Source: Archilochus colubris (Eukaryota; Chordata; Aves; Apodiformes; Trochilidae). From it: a stretch of DNA of 64,000 nucleotides. A program made the position numbers and the translations under genes. Shown piece by piece: positions 33,638 to 46,900 of the stretch (its first letter is position 1; every line of letters begins with the position of its first letter). The stretch is from NCBI GenBank assembly GCA_023079485.1, contig CM041090.1:868001-932000 (forward strand), written 5' to 3'. A model generated the notes under the pieces. The model made no database searches and had not been told where the DNA came from. It saw only the letters and a list, made by a program, of their open reading frames with translations.

Positions 33638-36600
33638 GTCAGTGCTTTTAACCTTCTCACCACTGACTTCTGCAGCATCTTGCAGCATCGACTTGTGCTT
33701 AACATAGCTCTGGGAATTCCCATGATGTCCCAAATCTGGTATTGTTTATTGCATTGACAGACAGAGAGACCATAGGAGAATCATTGCTAGGATGCCTTTG
33801 TTAATATAAACAAAAGGGAAAAGCTAATACAATCTTAAAACATGCCATTCATTCAAAACTGAAAGGGCCTTTTTGGGATTTTGAGCTCTGTAGGCTCTTA
33901 GGGCATGTCTTGCAGTAAAATGAATGGCCATTGGTACTCTGGAGTACTGCCTGACACAGACACTTCTACTCAGCAACTGTGGGAGAAGCTCTGTGGAATA
34001 ATTTGAGAACCATAAATTAATTCTTGCTGTATACAACTATCTAGCCAAAGGTCTGCAGAGCTGCATCGTTTTTTTCATTGTGTATTAAAATTATTAGAAC
34101 CTCTTCTTTTAAACCAATTCTATTTTACAACTAGAGTTTTTAAAGGTTAATTAATATACGAGGTAACATTCGAGAGCAAAAAAGATTACTCTGTCTCCAA
34201 ATAGCAGCATTAGAATTGGCTTTGAGTGTGCAGCAGTGTGCTCTATGTTCCAGATTTAATAACTTGTATATGTAGTGTTAATGCAGTAAAGACTTTCAAA
34301 TTTGTTGGTAATTTGAAGCACATCTCCAGTAAAACAAAGGTATGATAATAAGCAGTAATTAAATTTGGTGCTCATCACTGTGATTTTAACGGAAGTTGCT
34401 CATTATTATATGCTGATTGCTGGCATCATTAAATCTCAACTTTTTAGTAAGTCAGTGCTTACATCCTGAGCAGCTGAAAGGAGATTTTCCATTCTTGTAT
34501 TGTTCAAGCATCTTTTTGTTCTTGGATCTGAAGTGGAATGACTTACCTTGGACTGCTAACAACTTCATGTCTGCCAGGGGCAAGAGCACAGATGTGAATG
34601 TACTCTTTTACCAGGAGATACAATGCATTCCTGTGAGAATTGGGGTGAAGGGAACAGTCAGTGTAATGCAGAACAACTTAGCAGTTGTGCAGAGCTGTCC
34701 ACCTGAAAAATAACTGTATGCAAGGTAAGCATCAATTTGGTAAAAGTACAAAATGCCCAGAGATAGAAAAAGTCTGAAGTGGGGGGAAGGAGGGGGAGAG
34801 AATTCTGGTTTTTGTGGTTTTTGTTTTTGTAAACTTGCATCTTGGTTAAACAAAAAACAAACTACTAAAGCATTTTGTGGGAGTTGCCAAGTATTCCCAG
34901 GTGTGATGCAGGGTAACTTCAGGTGACAGGTTTCTTCAGGTTCTTGAGGCAGGGAATTAAGTGACTTGGGGCAAATAAATACAAACCTCACACACTGGTA
35001 TAAGGAGAGAAATTAAGGAGCTGTTGAGGCAATTTGAAGCTAAAATCTTCATTTCATCTTCTAGTTATGAGTTCTAAGAAGAGGTAATTAGAAATAACAA
35101 GAGGTCAAACTTGAAGAAATAATTGATGAGATGGAGAGCTAGTGGATAGACTTAAAAGTAACACTTTATCTTGTATGGAACAGATGGGAAGGTAGTGTTG
35201 TGAACATTAGGGAAGCTGAGAGGGTAATAACAGTTGCTAGATCATTGACTGTTTACACAGTAAGTTCTGATGAGGAATTGTACATTATTGTAATGCTGTT
35301 TGCCTTACAATTGTCAGTTTTTCTCATGTGAAGGATTGAAAGATTTTTGGCAGAACAATGAGACTTTCATTTGACATGGGGTTAAAACATCCACAATACC
35401 TGTGAGTTTCTAGCTCTAAAAGTGAGGGGAGTATTGAAGATCTATTTGAAGGGAGGTGGAAGAAGACAACTCCAAACAGATGAAGCTAAATGCTTAAAAT
35501 TGTGACCAGTTTCTTACATTTGACTCCTGCTTTCCTTCAGAATGACTTGCTTTTTTTCCTAGGTATTGTCAGAAAGCATGGCTGGAATTCATTCTTACTT
35601 GAAACTTACCTAAAAATTAGAAATTTATTGCTTGTAATAGTTACATACCTGAGGATAGCTTAGGTGGTCTACCTGGTTGTGTGGTTTTTCATACTGACTT
35701 TTCTACATGGGGAAAGAAAAGAGCTTGTGGAACAGTGCTAGTCTAATTCAGTACCATTTTACAGGTGGCAATAAAAGCTTTTGGCTCTGTGGCAGGATGT
35801 GGGTGTAATGTGCTTGCAGGTAAAGTCATTTAATATTAGTTTTTAATAGTACTTTTGAAAATGAAGTAATTGTATTCACAGTACAATGCAAAATACCCTT
35901 AAATAGTTCTTGGTTTCTCCTTTACACTGTTTTCTTGTTGCTGATAAAAGTACAGAAACTTTCCAGTTTCAGAGATTCAAAGCCATTTTGCCCAGTAAAA
36001 AACCCCACCTCTTTCTGAAGGTGGTGCATTTATTGGTTTTAATCTTGTGTTAGTGCTGAGTGACTGTTCTGTTTGCATCGAGTTTCTGACTTAAAAATGT
36101 TCATAGCTGTAGCTGTCTTGTTTGCTGTGATCCTTCTTTGTTATTTATTACCTTATTACTTAGCTGAGATGCCAAAAACTCTTTAAATGTATGGACACTT
36201 GGCTTAGCTTGGGCACTTGGATGCTGATACCCTGGGTCACAAGGCATTGTGTTATGTTATCCCTGTGCTCAAAATTTGGAGTAGAAGACTTAGGATGCTA
36301 CTGAAGTGCCACTGCTGTTCAGTTTATAACCATGTTAATAAGTGCTGAATGTCATTAAGATGAACATAAGCAATATTAATAAAACTACTTGTGAAAGTGA
36401 GCTGTTGTTATCTCATTGAATAGTTGTACTGAGAAGTTACTTGGCTTTTCCCCAGCAGAAAGGGTGTTCAGAAGGGCAATAGCTTTCCCTTGGGGACAGA
36501 TCATCTGGATTCAGTCCCCTCTTCTCTCTGATACTAGGTAGAGACCTAGCTACAGGACAGTATATATACAGCCTTGAGATTGCTCTCTTCTTGGGACATT

Positions 36601-39600
36601 TTCTTCTGAACAAACCCATTGTCCCAATCTCATTATTACATGTGAGGAGCAGGTAAAGTTAACACTGTCTGATCGTTGCTTTCCACATCTGATGTGCTGC
36701 TGGGAAAGAAGAGGTGTGTGCAGGGAAAGTTCTGTAAATCTGCTTATGGCAGAAACAATTACTTTTGAGATGGAGTTTAATTTCCTCACATCCCTCAGGT
36801 TAGTTTTAGACAGGACTACCTGACCTGGTTTTTATTTTTTTATTTTTTGAAGAAAAGGAAGTGAATCAAACAGAATAATTAGAGCATGGACAGTAGATAA
36901 ACAGTTTGTGCTTATGTCAGTACATCTTAGGCAAAGTATGGAATAGTCTATAAGTCATTTGGTGCAGCACAGTTGCATGGTAATTGTGCTGCTCTGCACT
37001 GAGTGCACTCGACTTGGCTCATTCATGGGTATTAATGAGATTGTATTTTGATGTGACATTACTGTAATATCAGTGTCATTCATTCATTAGTTTACCTAAT
37101 TGACTTTGTGAAATAAGGAAATGCAGATGCCCTTGAGCAAGTCATTTTAACACGCACATGAGAAATCTGTAGCAGCATTCAGAGCAGAAGCTTCCCTTTA
37201 GATTTCATCTTCCTATGGATGAATTTATTCATTACAAGCTGTAAAGATGCACTGGAGGCTCTTGAGTCAGCTCTGAGGAACATAGTGACTACGATTGCAG
37301 TTGTCTGCAGCCTCTTTTCTGCTCCAGTGTGGCTCTGCAGAGTTCAGTCACCCCCCCCCTTGAACAGTCCATAGCCTCATGGGATCTCCTGTACATCAAT
37401 ATCTGTTAGTAAACTTGAACAAAACAGGCTGGAGGATGTGATAACAGTTTACTGGGATGGACAGTTATGGATTAGTGGTCAAATGTGTGCCCTGGCCTCA
37501 TTTTATTTATTATTATAGCTTCAACTCACATAGCACACAATGCAGCACTCTGCTGAGTTTGTAGCTTGCATCTGGATAGCATTCAACAGCAGTAGCTCAG
37601 CATTTTATGTGAGCTGCCTGCCTTCCCTCTTCAGTGCCATGCTCAGGGACAGCATTGTGCTAACGTGGCTGTCGTGTTCCTGGTTCTGGTGTCAGTCCAG
37701 TGGTTTTAGCTCTGAGGTCAGAAGATCATTTGTACCAGCATAATGGCTGGCATTCTGCAAATTAGAGTAGCACTGGAACAGATTGCTGTGGATTTTAATT
37801 GCCTGCTGGACACTATCTTAGTGAAGTCTTTTGCTATTTGACCTGTACCTACAGAGAATGAGAAGGTGTGTATAATTTTGAGAAGAGTAAAACAGTGAAG
37901 ACAAAACAAAGAAATACGTAGAAATTCACAACCCTAAGGGCATCAAAATATATTTTAAAATATCCCTTTAAAGATGGAGTAATATCTGGTGTGGGCTCTC
38001 AAGTCTTTTCATGAAGAATTGTGTTCAGAAGTTACATGTGAAGGACTGCCCAGCTGTACTTCAGAGATTCTTTGCTGACACTGTCTTGCATGAGTTGGCC
38101 TGTGGGCCTCGTGTTGTCACTTGTGCAGATTTTCTGTTATTCTCTGGTTCTAGGAGAGTGTGTGGATCGTGTTCTTTAGCTCAGAACTAGCTGGAGGACC
38201 TGCACTGTGTCCTGGATCCCTGATAGCAGGTTTGAGGCAAGGTTGTCCTCCAAGTTTTAGTTTCCTACGGAAACCAACTTAGGTTGCTGCGTGTGTTTGC
38301 CTGACTTGTAACACTTCTTGCTTGTCTCCAGCCTTCTAAATATTTTGAATGCAGTGGCTGTTGTTGTAGCCCCTTACAGACACCTAAGAGTCTGACAAGC
38401 TTTGTACAAGAAGACTGTGGTCCCAGTGGTGGCAAGAGCTGTAGCATGCATGGAAATGTTGTTAGTCATTGAAAAGCTGTCTGACAGATACAGTGGCATG
38501 GGACAGACTTCAACTGGAGGTACTACATCTGTTCAGGTACAAGAGACAGGTTTGGAAGGACCAGGCTTTGTTAGTTCTTGTTGCTACTTGTTGTGTATAG
38601 ATACCTGTCAAGTCTACCTTCCAAAAAATAAAGTGCAGAACACAAAATACTATGGAAATGTATAGCAGTGATATGTGTATTTAGACTGTTTAATAGTTTT
38701 GATTATTAAGTGTCCTGTGAGCTTTTAAAATTTTGCTCTTCTCTCCAGAATAGTTTGTTTACACTACTGTTTTGTTTACACTGCTATTTCGGGCAGTTTA
38801 TTTGGTTTCATTTGGAGGAGGAAATCACTTGGTATAAGGGAAATGGGATTTTCTACTCCTCCCTTTTCTTAGGATAAACATACTTGATGAAAAATGGAAC
38901 ATTAGTTACCAGCAGCTTCCTCATAATAGTTTTCCTCAAGAAGCATCTTGTCCAAGGGCTGCTGAGAGCAGTGAATGATTTAAGGCCAGGCTTATCCTTC
39001 TGTGAACACCTGGGATCCATCAGAGGAGCACAAACACCATAGGCTCCAGCCCTCTCTCACCACCAGTTCACAGTTAGCAAAAGCTCCTGGCTCCCCCTCA
39101 GCTTCCTGGCAAGTGAGGCTTTTGTAAAGGCTTTGGTAAAAGGAGATGATGTGATGAGTGTGAAAGATTGTTTTGGTCGGACTTTTGTTTGTCTGATCAG
39201 TTAAAACTTCAGCATTTTGCTTTTCCAAATTCTTCCTGTTCTGTTTGAGAAGCTGAGCAGCCAAGGGATGCAGAAGCTGAGTGTTCTGAGCCTCACTGGA
39301 CAGGTGGTAGGAGGGACCATCCAAAGATGACATCCTGACTTCCAGAAAAGGTTATATCTTCTCCACTTGTAATGCTGTTGAATTTTGGACAATAAGGCTG
39401 CAGGTAAAGCAGGATTTGTAATGATTTATGTTAAAGCTTGGGATTCGTAACAAGCTAGGTTAGGTTTTTGGGTTTTTTTTAAGAAAAGGGGTCATTACCA
39501 GAGAAGATTTTAATAGGATCATAAATGTTCTATTTGGATCTGTTTTATGAGACATAGCTTGGAAATTGAATGGCCTTGTGAAGACGTTTACATATTTAAA

Positions 39601-40321
39601 GTTCTCAGTAATTGACCTGATTATGCTATGAGCTGCTATTTATATTTCATGGCATGAATTGGTTTTATCTGTTAAAGTCTTTCGACCTTTCTTTGGAAAA
39701 GGGGGAAACATACTTTTGTAGGGTTGTGACTCAATGTGGGTTGTTTAATACCCAGAAAAAATTCACATAGGACTTTCCAACAGAATTGGAGATGCTGAGG
39801 TTCATAAGTAATGTCATGGGTCTGAATCAACATTGTCAGAAAGTGCAGGGTGAGGAGATTCAACTGTTGTAATGGTGGAAGAATTCTGACAAAATGTCAA
39901 GGACATGGCTTCAGATTTTTTTATTTTTATTTACTTTGATCTCTGGTATGTTTAAAGAGATTCCAGCTATTTTTATAGGCATTCCATTTAATTTTTTTCC
40001 CCAATAGTCAGCATTATCAGCAATGTTTAGGAAGGAGAGAGGTTTGATTCACTGTTTTTTTTCATATGCAGTGAAACAGTAGCATCTTCTGTTTACATCT
40101 TATACAAGTTGCAGAATCTTTTCCTGAGCTGGTTATTGAATTTCAGTAATTTAAATTTATGGTATGATTGTGTCTAGAGGCATCAAACAAAATACACCAA
40201 GTACTGTGCAAGTAAAGCTCAGATTGTCCAGATGGATATGAGTATACAGACTTGCATTTTTATGGAGGTTAACCTGGCTCAGCAGACTCTGTTACCTCAA
40301 TAATTCTGTGTTCTTTGTTGG
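33638..40321 (+). other. probable intron, no genes seen
   Basis: T- and G-rich + strand with numerous short homopolymers. No recognisable transposon or RNA gene was found by eye, and no long ORF with a domain. ORFs at 34,417-34,713 (plus) and 34,608-34,991 (minus) overlap on opposite strands and look random. Confidence 0.45.
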
Positions 40322-40498
40322 CAGGGACCTCTGGAGATCCTTAGTCCAACCCCACTGCTCAGAGCAGGGTCAGTCAGAGCAGGTTCCTTGGGATGTTGTC
40401 CAGTTGGGTTTTAAACATCTCTGAGGATGGAAGCTCCGCAGTGTCTCTTTGTGACTCCTTTCAGTGTTCAGTCACCTTTAAAGTAAAATACTTTTGAT
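40322..40498 (-). mobile_element. CR1 LINE 3' fragment (minus)
   Basis: Reverse-oriented CR1. Left to right on + it reads 'gggacctctggagatccttagtccaacccc', 'tgctcagagcaggg', 'cagttgggttttaaacatct', 'aggatggaagctccgcag', then 'cagtgttcagtcacctttaaagtaaa'. This is the reverse complement of the CR1 3' region in correct order. It belongs to the same general subfamily as the 32,428 copy but lies in the opposite direction. It is 5'-truncated and diverged. Confidence 0.9.
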
Positions 40499-40882
40499 CC
40501 TTACAGGATGTTTCTGATGTTTAATATGTTGCAGTTCTAAGTATTTCTGAACACTGCTTCAGCACAGAGCCTGTCAGGAGTAAAGGAAAAAAGATGCCCT
40601 GGGCTACCGTTCAGAAATTGTGTTTAATTGTTTAATTTCTGTTATCTTGTCTGTGAACTGCTGGCAGTCTTGAGCTACTCATTGGATCCCTTGATTACTT
40701 AGGGAACAGAATGACCAATTCACTCCCTGATCTCCCATTAGATCTCATCTAATGTGTTAAGCTTTCTGAAAGCTTCTAAGGAACATGTCTGTGTCATTAC
40801 TACTTTGCTGGTGTGTGGAAGCAGGTGACCTAGTCCTCATGCAGCTATGCACAGAAATGTCCAAGTCTTTGTGTGGAAAGTT

Positions 40883-40904
40883 CACACACACACACACACA
40901 CACA
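40883..40904. repeat. (CA)11 microsatellite
   Basis: Uninterrupted CA dinucleotides over 22 bases, likely polymorphic in length. Confidence 0.95.
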
Positions 40905-41354
40905 GAGTTTTGATTCATACATGTGAGTCAGGAGTCTGCTAGAGGGCTTCTTTTTTTTCTGGAAATGAGACCTCTACTCTCTCTGGAAAATGGTGGAAAA
41001 ATGCATAGCAGACAAATTACTGCATCATCTCTGTACTGTCTTGTGAACCTGTGAACTGTCTTCCTTCGGGTAAACTGGTATTTTTTTGTTCATTCTTCTG
41101 TTACCCCACTCATAATGGTACTAAAGCATAACTAATTTATGGCAAAAATTACTATTTATTTTTAGGTGGTGGTTGTTTTGTATCAAATGTAATGCTGTAC
41201 GTGTGGTTTTGGGAACCTTACTCTTTCCACACACAGTATTTTGTCACTGTCTCTCTGTTGCACTGTAGTAATTCAGTAACTTCAGTAATCAGAAAGCAGA
41301 ATAAAAGGTTTGGGTGAAAATTCTGATGGGTGATTTCAGAGTTGTGCTCTGATT

Positions 41355-41525
41355 GAGGCTGAAAGGGACCTCAAAGCATGACCACCATAAATTGAAGGTG
41401 TGTAGTGACAGTCTAGCTCAGTGTTGGCTATAAACTTCCTTTAGGTAGCTGCAGGAAGCAAGCTGGTCCCCCAAGCCTTCTCCAGGATAACAATCCCAGA
41501 TGTCACACACTTGCTCAGTTGAGGC
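41355..41525 (-). mobile_element. CR1 LINE fragment (minus, diverged)
   Basis: Reverse-oriented CR1 recognised from 'aggctgaaagggacctcaaag' at the 3'-terminal end and from 'caagccttctccaggataacaatcccag' further in, which matches the CR1 'GAGCCTTCTCTTCTCCAGGCTGAACAATCCCAG' segment. The middle is badly decayed, so the exact span is uncertain. Confidence 0.7.
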
Positions 41526-41831
41526 CTCCCTGGTGCCAAGTGAAAATGCAAGTCACTTGCTGGGTTTAGGTAAAGCACTGAGAGGCACTGCAAGGCAATC
41601 ACTGTGACTTAATCTTCCCTACAGCCTGATACGGTGTAGTTTCAGAAATACTTGTTTTTATCCTTAGATGCATGAGGAACCTTTGATGGAATTATTTCTT
41701 TACCATATCACTGTTTCCAGAAAGGATTATTTACATTGTCTGGCTTGAAGTAGGCTTTCTGATTTGTAGCTGCATTTATTTCACACAGCTGCAAATTTAA
41801 TCAATGTATTTCTCTGCTCTTAAGTTTTGTG

Positions 41832-41848
41832 TTTTTTTTTTTTTTTTT
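41832..41848. repeat. T17 homopolymer
   Basis: Uninterrupted T17 in the putative intron, of unknown origin. It is not attached to a recognised element. Confidence 0.9.
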
Positions 41849-43072
41849 CCTAAATTGCACTGGGTAGTTGCACATCATTTTAGTTATCCTACTGATGTAT
41901 TTTGTCTTGTGTGGCATGTTATCTAGTTTTATATTGTATTTTTTCCAGCCAACCATCAAACAAACCATTGTGGTTGTCTGACTTTGAGTGGAAAAAGTAG
42001 TTTTCTGACCATTTTATTCTTTGTCAGCTTTCAAATTATGGATTACTGGTTATCTGGTCTGCATGCAGGGATGCACCTTGTGCTGTCATTAAAAATCAAT
42101 AAAAGTCATGTCAGAATAAATGCTTTTGGGAGACATGTAAAAGGAATTCTTAGAGACAGTGAGTATGGGAATGAAGTGATAGTGGGGTACAGAGAGGAGA
42201 CAGTGAATATATTTCTGTCAAGGATGGATCAATCTTCCATGGGAACCAGTAAGAAAAAACCCGTTTGTTTGTTTTCTTGCTACTCATATCCTTTACCATA
42301 TTACTTGTGATATTTAGCAGGCTGCACAGAGCTGTGATAAAAGCTGACTTGATGCAAAGTCCAGGTCCTCCAGAATTCAGCCCATTGGCTTGTGTTTAGA
42401 CCTCTCCAATGGTAACATTTTCACTTGCATGACTTTGACTTTGGCCAAAGACTAACTTGAGCTAAAAACTTGCTGCTTTCTGCACAGTGTTGTCTTTTAG
42501 CAACTGCAGCACTTGTGCCATGGGCTGTGGCAGGTTGGATCCCTACCTTTATTTTTAAGATGCCATATAATATTTCAGGATATTAAGGACAAATCAGCTT
42601 GCAGCTTGTTCTTGTCACAGCTGTCTTGCTTTCACCTCATGGGAAAAGATTTATCAGGCATAATTACATCTAATTTAGCCCCTCTTGCAGTTTTGCCACT
42701 GTTACTTTTTTTCTGTTAATTTGATCAGAGGACACAGATGAGATAAAACTGTAAACAGTGCCTATTTGAATGGCTTCATGCTTATTGGATTATTGAAATA
42801 GCTCTTTTAATTTGCCATGAAATTATGTGGGTTGTTACATGGAGTTTCAGCTAACTCCAGTCTTCTGCCTCTTAGAGTTTATTTTATTCCCACGGTGAAG
42901 GTTTATATTTTAAATTACCTATACATGATTTTTGTAATGCACCTGCAACTTGCTTTCTGTAGTTACAGGCATGGGCTTTCTAAACTACTTTTTTATTGGA
43001 AAACAACTTGTAAAAGGGTGCACTGTTTGTGAGAGACTGATCTGTGTTAAAACTGCAGTCCAAGAACATCTG

Positions 43073-43153
43073 CAGTGTTCCTGGTTACAAACTTTATAAA
43101 GTTTGAAACTATTCAATGGATTCCTTACAGAAACTTCACTGTAAGGAACACTG
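43073..43153. repeat. cluster of nested inverted repeats
   Basis: Three inverted structures lie within 81 bases. A perfect 18-bp palindrome (CAAACTTTA then TAAAGTTTG) is at 43,088-43,105. A 10-bp stem pairs TTCCTTACAG (43,121-43,130) with CTGTAAGGAA (43,139-43,148) around an 8-base loop. An outer 9-bp pair joins CAGTGTTCC (43,073-43,081) to GGAACACTG (43,145-43,153). The outer pair resembles hAT-type terminal repeats (CAG...CTG), but no matching 8-bp target duplication flanks it. Confidence 0.75.
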
Positions 43154-43343
43154 GAAGGAAAAAAGGCTTCTCAGGTAGTTAGTATAGCTAATAATGGTAT
43201 TTTCCACTTCTTTTTAATGCATTCCATTTTTATTGCTTAGATTCCTAATCTTACTGTTGAAATAATAATTATTGTAGATGTGGGTCAACTAAAACTCACT
43301 GAACCTGTCAGAACCTACTTTTTGGGTATATATGTGTAATTTA

Positions 43344-43392
43344 CAGTGGTTTGGGCTGGAGAGGCTGTTTAAAGGTTATCTAGTCTGAGAGC
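43344..43392 (-). mobile_element. CR1 LINE 3' terminus (minus, diverged)
   Basis: 'agtggtttgggctggagaggctgtttaaaggttatctagtct' matches the reverse-complement CR1 end 'ATGGTTTGGGTTGGAAGGGACCTTTAAAGATCATCTAGTCC'. Little more than 50 bases survive. Confidence 0.7.
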
Positions 43393-43916
43393 AATGCTGC
43401 ATTTCAGGATGGGGAGTCTCTGCATCAATTTAGATTAAATAGAAGTGATTTTTATATGTGAGGTTGTGGAGATGTTATAGCACTCGAGTAAAAGTCTGTC
43501 TGGTGTCCTGGATATCCTGAAATACAAATTATATCTGTATTTTTAGGAGTGAGGAATTAGGAGATGAAAATAAGAGGAAGGGAAATAAAACTATTGTAAT
43601 TTCAGACCTGAGTTTGCTTTTTGTGTGAACTGTTCTGTGTATGGGATTGCTTGTAGGAGGGATAAGCTGAAGAAAATTGCAGTATGGTAAACTTGACTTC
43701 ATTTTTCTTTCTTTGTGGTGGCAAAATATTACAATGGCTACAAATATTTGACTTGTAGCCTAAGCCAATATGTAGTTGGAGAGGGAGGTTTGCCAATTAT
43801 TCTCCTGCTTCTTTCTGTCATGATTGTCTTCTAGGAGAGTGATCTACACCAGATAAACATTTAGTACTTGACTAGAGTACTGAAATATGAAGTTGTCTCT
43901 AGCTTTTGCTCTGAAG

Positions 43917-43946
43917 GTCTGGAGGTCTGTAGTCTGGAGGTCTGTA
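43917..43946 (+). repeat. perfect 15-bp tandem duplication
   Basis: GTCTGGAGGTCTGTA occurs twice head to tail without mismatch. It is probably a recent slippage or duplication and may be length-polymorphic. Confidence 0.9.
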
Positions 43947-46900
43947 CTAGCATTTCACTACTTACCAAATCCAAATGCAGCTTTAATTATGGAAACTAAA
44001 CCTGCTATAAAGTAGCTGCAGCCAAAATGTGCTCCTGTTTTCTGTTTCTGCCTTCCCAACTGACAAATTCAAAGAAATAATCTATCAAATGTAAATGTTT
44101 CAGTTCACGCTCTCAAAAAGAAACCTTGACCCACTACCCTACATCCCAAAAAGCTGCCAGGGAAAAAGAAACTCCTGGTAAAACACCTTGTCTATCTTGG
44201 CATACAGAGTAGTTTGATTTCTAGAATTTACTGCTTTACAGTTCTGGTCGTGTGTAAAGTCAGAGGGAAATAGCATGACAGAACTTGGAAGTAGCTCTGT
44301 ATATCTAAGGCTACTGCTGAGGGGCTTTGGCAAAGGTGACCTTAAGTATCAGAGAAATAAATAGGAAGAAAATAATCCACTAACCCCAAGAGCACTGGTT
44401 ATTTCTGCTAATAAACATACAGATCTGGTGTGTTCTTGCTGAACCAAGTGGTTCAGAGCTGTTTTTTCACTGCGTTCAAGTTCCTGTGATCACTGTGGGC
44501 TGCAAATGGGCAATGCTTTCAGCAGGCAGGTGTTCAAACTGATAGGTTCAGCTGGAGGCAAACTTGCCAAAAGGGCTGTGTTTGAAACAAATAGCACACA
44601 GTCATTTCTTTGTATGCCCAAAGGAAAGTTTTGAAATGTATGTTGCATCCATAATTGAAGTTGCTGTGTAGTCTTACTCAGTTTCTCACATCACTCTCTG
44701 AATTGCTTATATGGTTACAACTGGGACTAAAATTTTTCTTGGTTCTAGAAAAGAAGAGAACAAGTTTAGAATATTTACTTCAGAGAAAAAAAGGAGTTGT
44801 TGGTGGGTTTTTTTTTTTGTTTGTTTATTTGTTTTGTTATGATGCTGTTGTTATAAAATCAGATCTCCAGCTTTCCATGTATTTTAGGTGAAAATCACTC
44901 TTTGGCCTTGCCCAGTTACTAACTCTTGGCAGGAATGAAAATCTGAAGGTTTTTGTGAGCCTCCAACTATGTGTAGTGTTTGATGAGCAGGGTAAGAATT
45001 TACTTATCTTACAGAAATCTTCCTGTTGTAGATATTTTGCTACTATATATTTGCTTTTTGTAATACAGAATATGTCACTTCCTGCTAGGGAAGTGGAAAG
45101 AAAAAAGGAAATTATGAAGAATAATTCAGTCCAATTTAGACTTTCTCTGTTTCAGAATAATGGGAAATATCATTGCTCTGAATACTTAAACTTGGAAAAT
45201 AGTGGCCCAGTACAGATATGTGTTGACAGAACATTAAGTATGTTGAAGGAAAAGAGGTGAATTTTTGGTGCCTTGTTTGTTTTGAAATCTAAGAGTAGAG
45301 TGAAGTGCTGTGTTGATGTGGCACCTGGGGGGAAGTGGAGCATTTTAAAAACTGGTTTTCGTATATGGAGGGTAACTATTACTGAGGAGTAACTTCAAGA
45401 AGGTGCTTGGAGTTTGAAATATTCTAAAATGCATTTCATGAAAGGTTTATTTTTCTTGTCCAGTACTGAAGTTTTGCCTGATAATTGTTTCTGGCATGCA
45501 GTAAAAAGCACACGAAGCTTGAGCAGAAGTGGGCTGAGAATGAAACCTGCCATTTCTTTTGAAGATCTAATCCACAGCTTAGAGTTAAACTGTATCTGGA
45601 TTTTTCTGTGTTATTTCTCTTGGTGTATTAAGCTTCATGCTTATAGGCCCTCATTGCAATAGTTTCTGACCTTTAGTTCTTGCAGGTTTATGTTGTTTAT
45701 GGACTCTTAAAAATACATTGTAGGAATGTAGAAGGGTGGACAGGAAGGATCATCCTGTCACAAAACTGATTCAGTTCAGTGACATTATACTTTGAAGCTC
45801 TTGTTTCTACCAGAGAAAATATAATTCCTGCAGTACAATGCTAACATGAATTTGGCCTAATTTTTCTTTTTACACATGAGTTTTTGTGCTTTACATGATG
45901 AAGCAGGGGAAAGTAGTTTGCCTCTGTGCAGGTAGATTTTTTTTTTTTTTTAATGTTTCCTAAAACAAGGGCAGGTGAGGGAAGAGTAAAGGTGGTTTTA
46001 ACATACACTGTGGTGTTACTCTTAAGCTAACAACAGTATTGATCCTCTTTGCTCCTTGCAGGTTAGGAAATTATTGAAAATGTTAGTAACTTTTCCCTTT
46101 TCCTCCTCCTTTTGAGGAGTACTTAGGCTCTAGAGTCTATTGAGTTGTTATTCTTCCTAAGATGCTTTATACTGTGTCTTTAATTTCCATTTGACCTGTT
46201 TGGATGGAAGGGTACTTTGTGACTTTTCAAAACTTCTTAGATAATTGCTATGTAAGCTAAACTGTACAGAGATCACTCATTAATCTCATTTATCTTTTGC
46301 CTGTCTGGCCCTCTTTTCTGTATGTTAGTGAGCCAGCCTTAGGTACTGCTTAAGACAGAATGTTCATTGCTTTAAAAAAAAAAAACTATTTGAAAGCTCT
46401 AAGTTCATATAAGCACTTAGGATTGTTTTTAAAGTGTTTTTAAGTGCAGATATTGGAGGGGTTTGGATGCTCTTTGCAGTTTTGATTTGTTGTGTCTCCC
46501 AAATCCATATGGATTTTTATTGAAACTACATTATGACTGGCCTCTTTTCCTGCTAGACTCTTCTGGGCCTCCCTCTCACGTGTGTCACTACTGCACTAGT
46601 CACTGAGTTATTTTGTTGTCTCTCTGTCCTCTTCCACCTGATAGGTGCTTGCATAATGGAAAAGTCAGTAGAGAGGCAAGAAGCTGCACTGAAAGATTTA
46701 CTCATCAAACCACATCCTATAAATAGTGTGGTAGCTCCAGGTGTTTGTGTCTTCCTGTGTTACCTTCTCTGAAGACCAGCAAAGTTAGTAAAAGTATATT
46801 TAAAGAGTAGCAGATAAAGTGTAAAAGGAAATTACCTGAAAATCTGAAAGCTGGCAAAGCTTTTGTGCAGCCCTTGTGAGTGAAGTGGAGCTGATGTCTC

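Noticed and set aside
33061..33723. 220-codon minus-strand ORF, the longest outside the island
   Set aside because: No recognised domain, odd composition, and a second minus-strand frame is also open (33,548-33,733). A run this long is within what chance could give in 64 kb scanned in six frames. A BLASTP hit would reverse this.
43073..43153. Complete hAT transposon
   Set aside because: CAG...CTG-like ends are present, but there is no 8-bp target-site duplication and no transposase, so only inverted repeats are reported.
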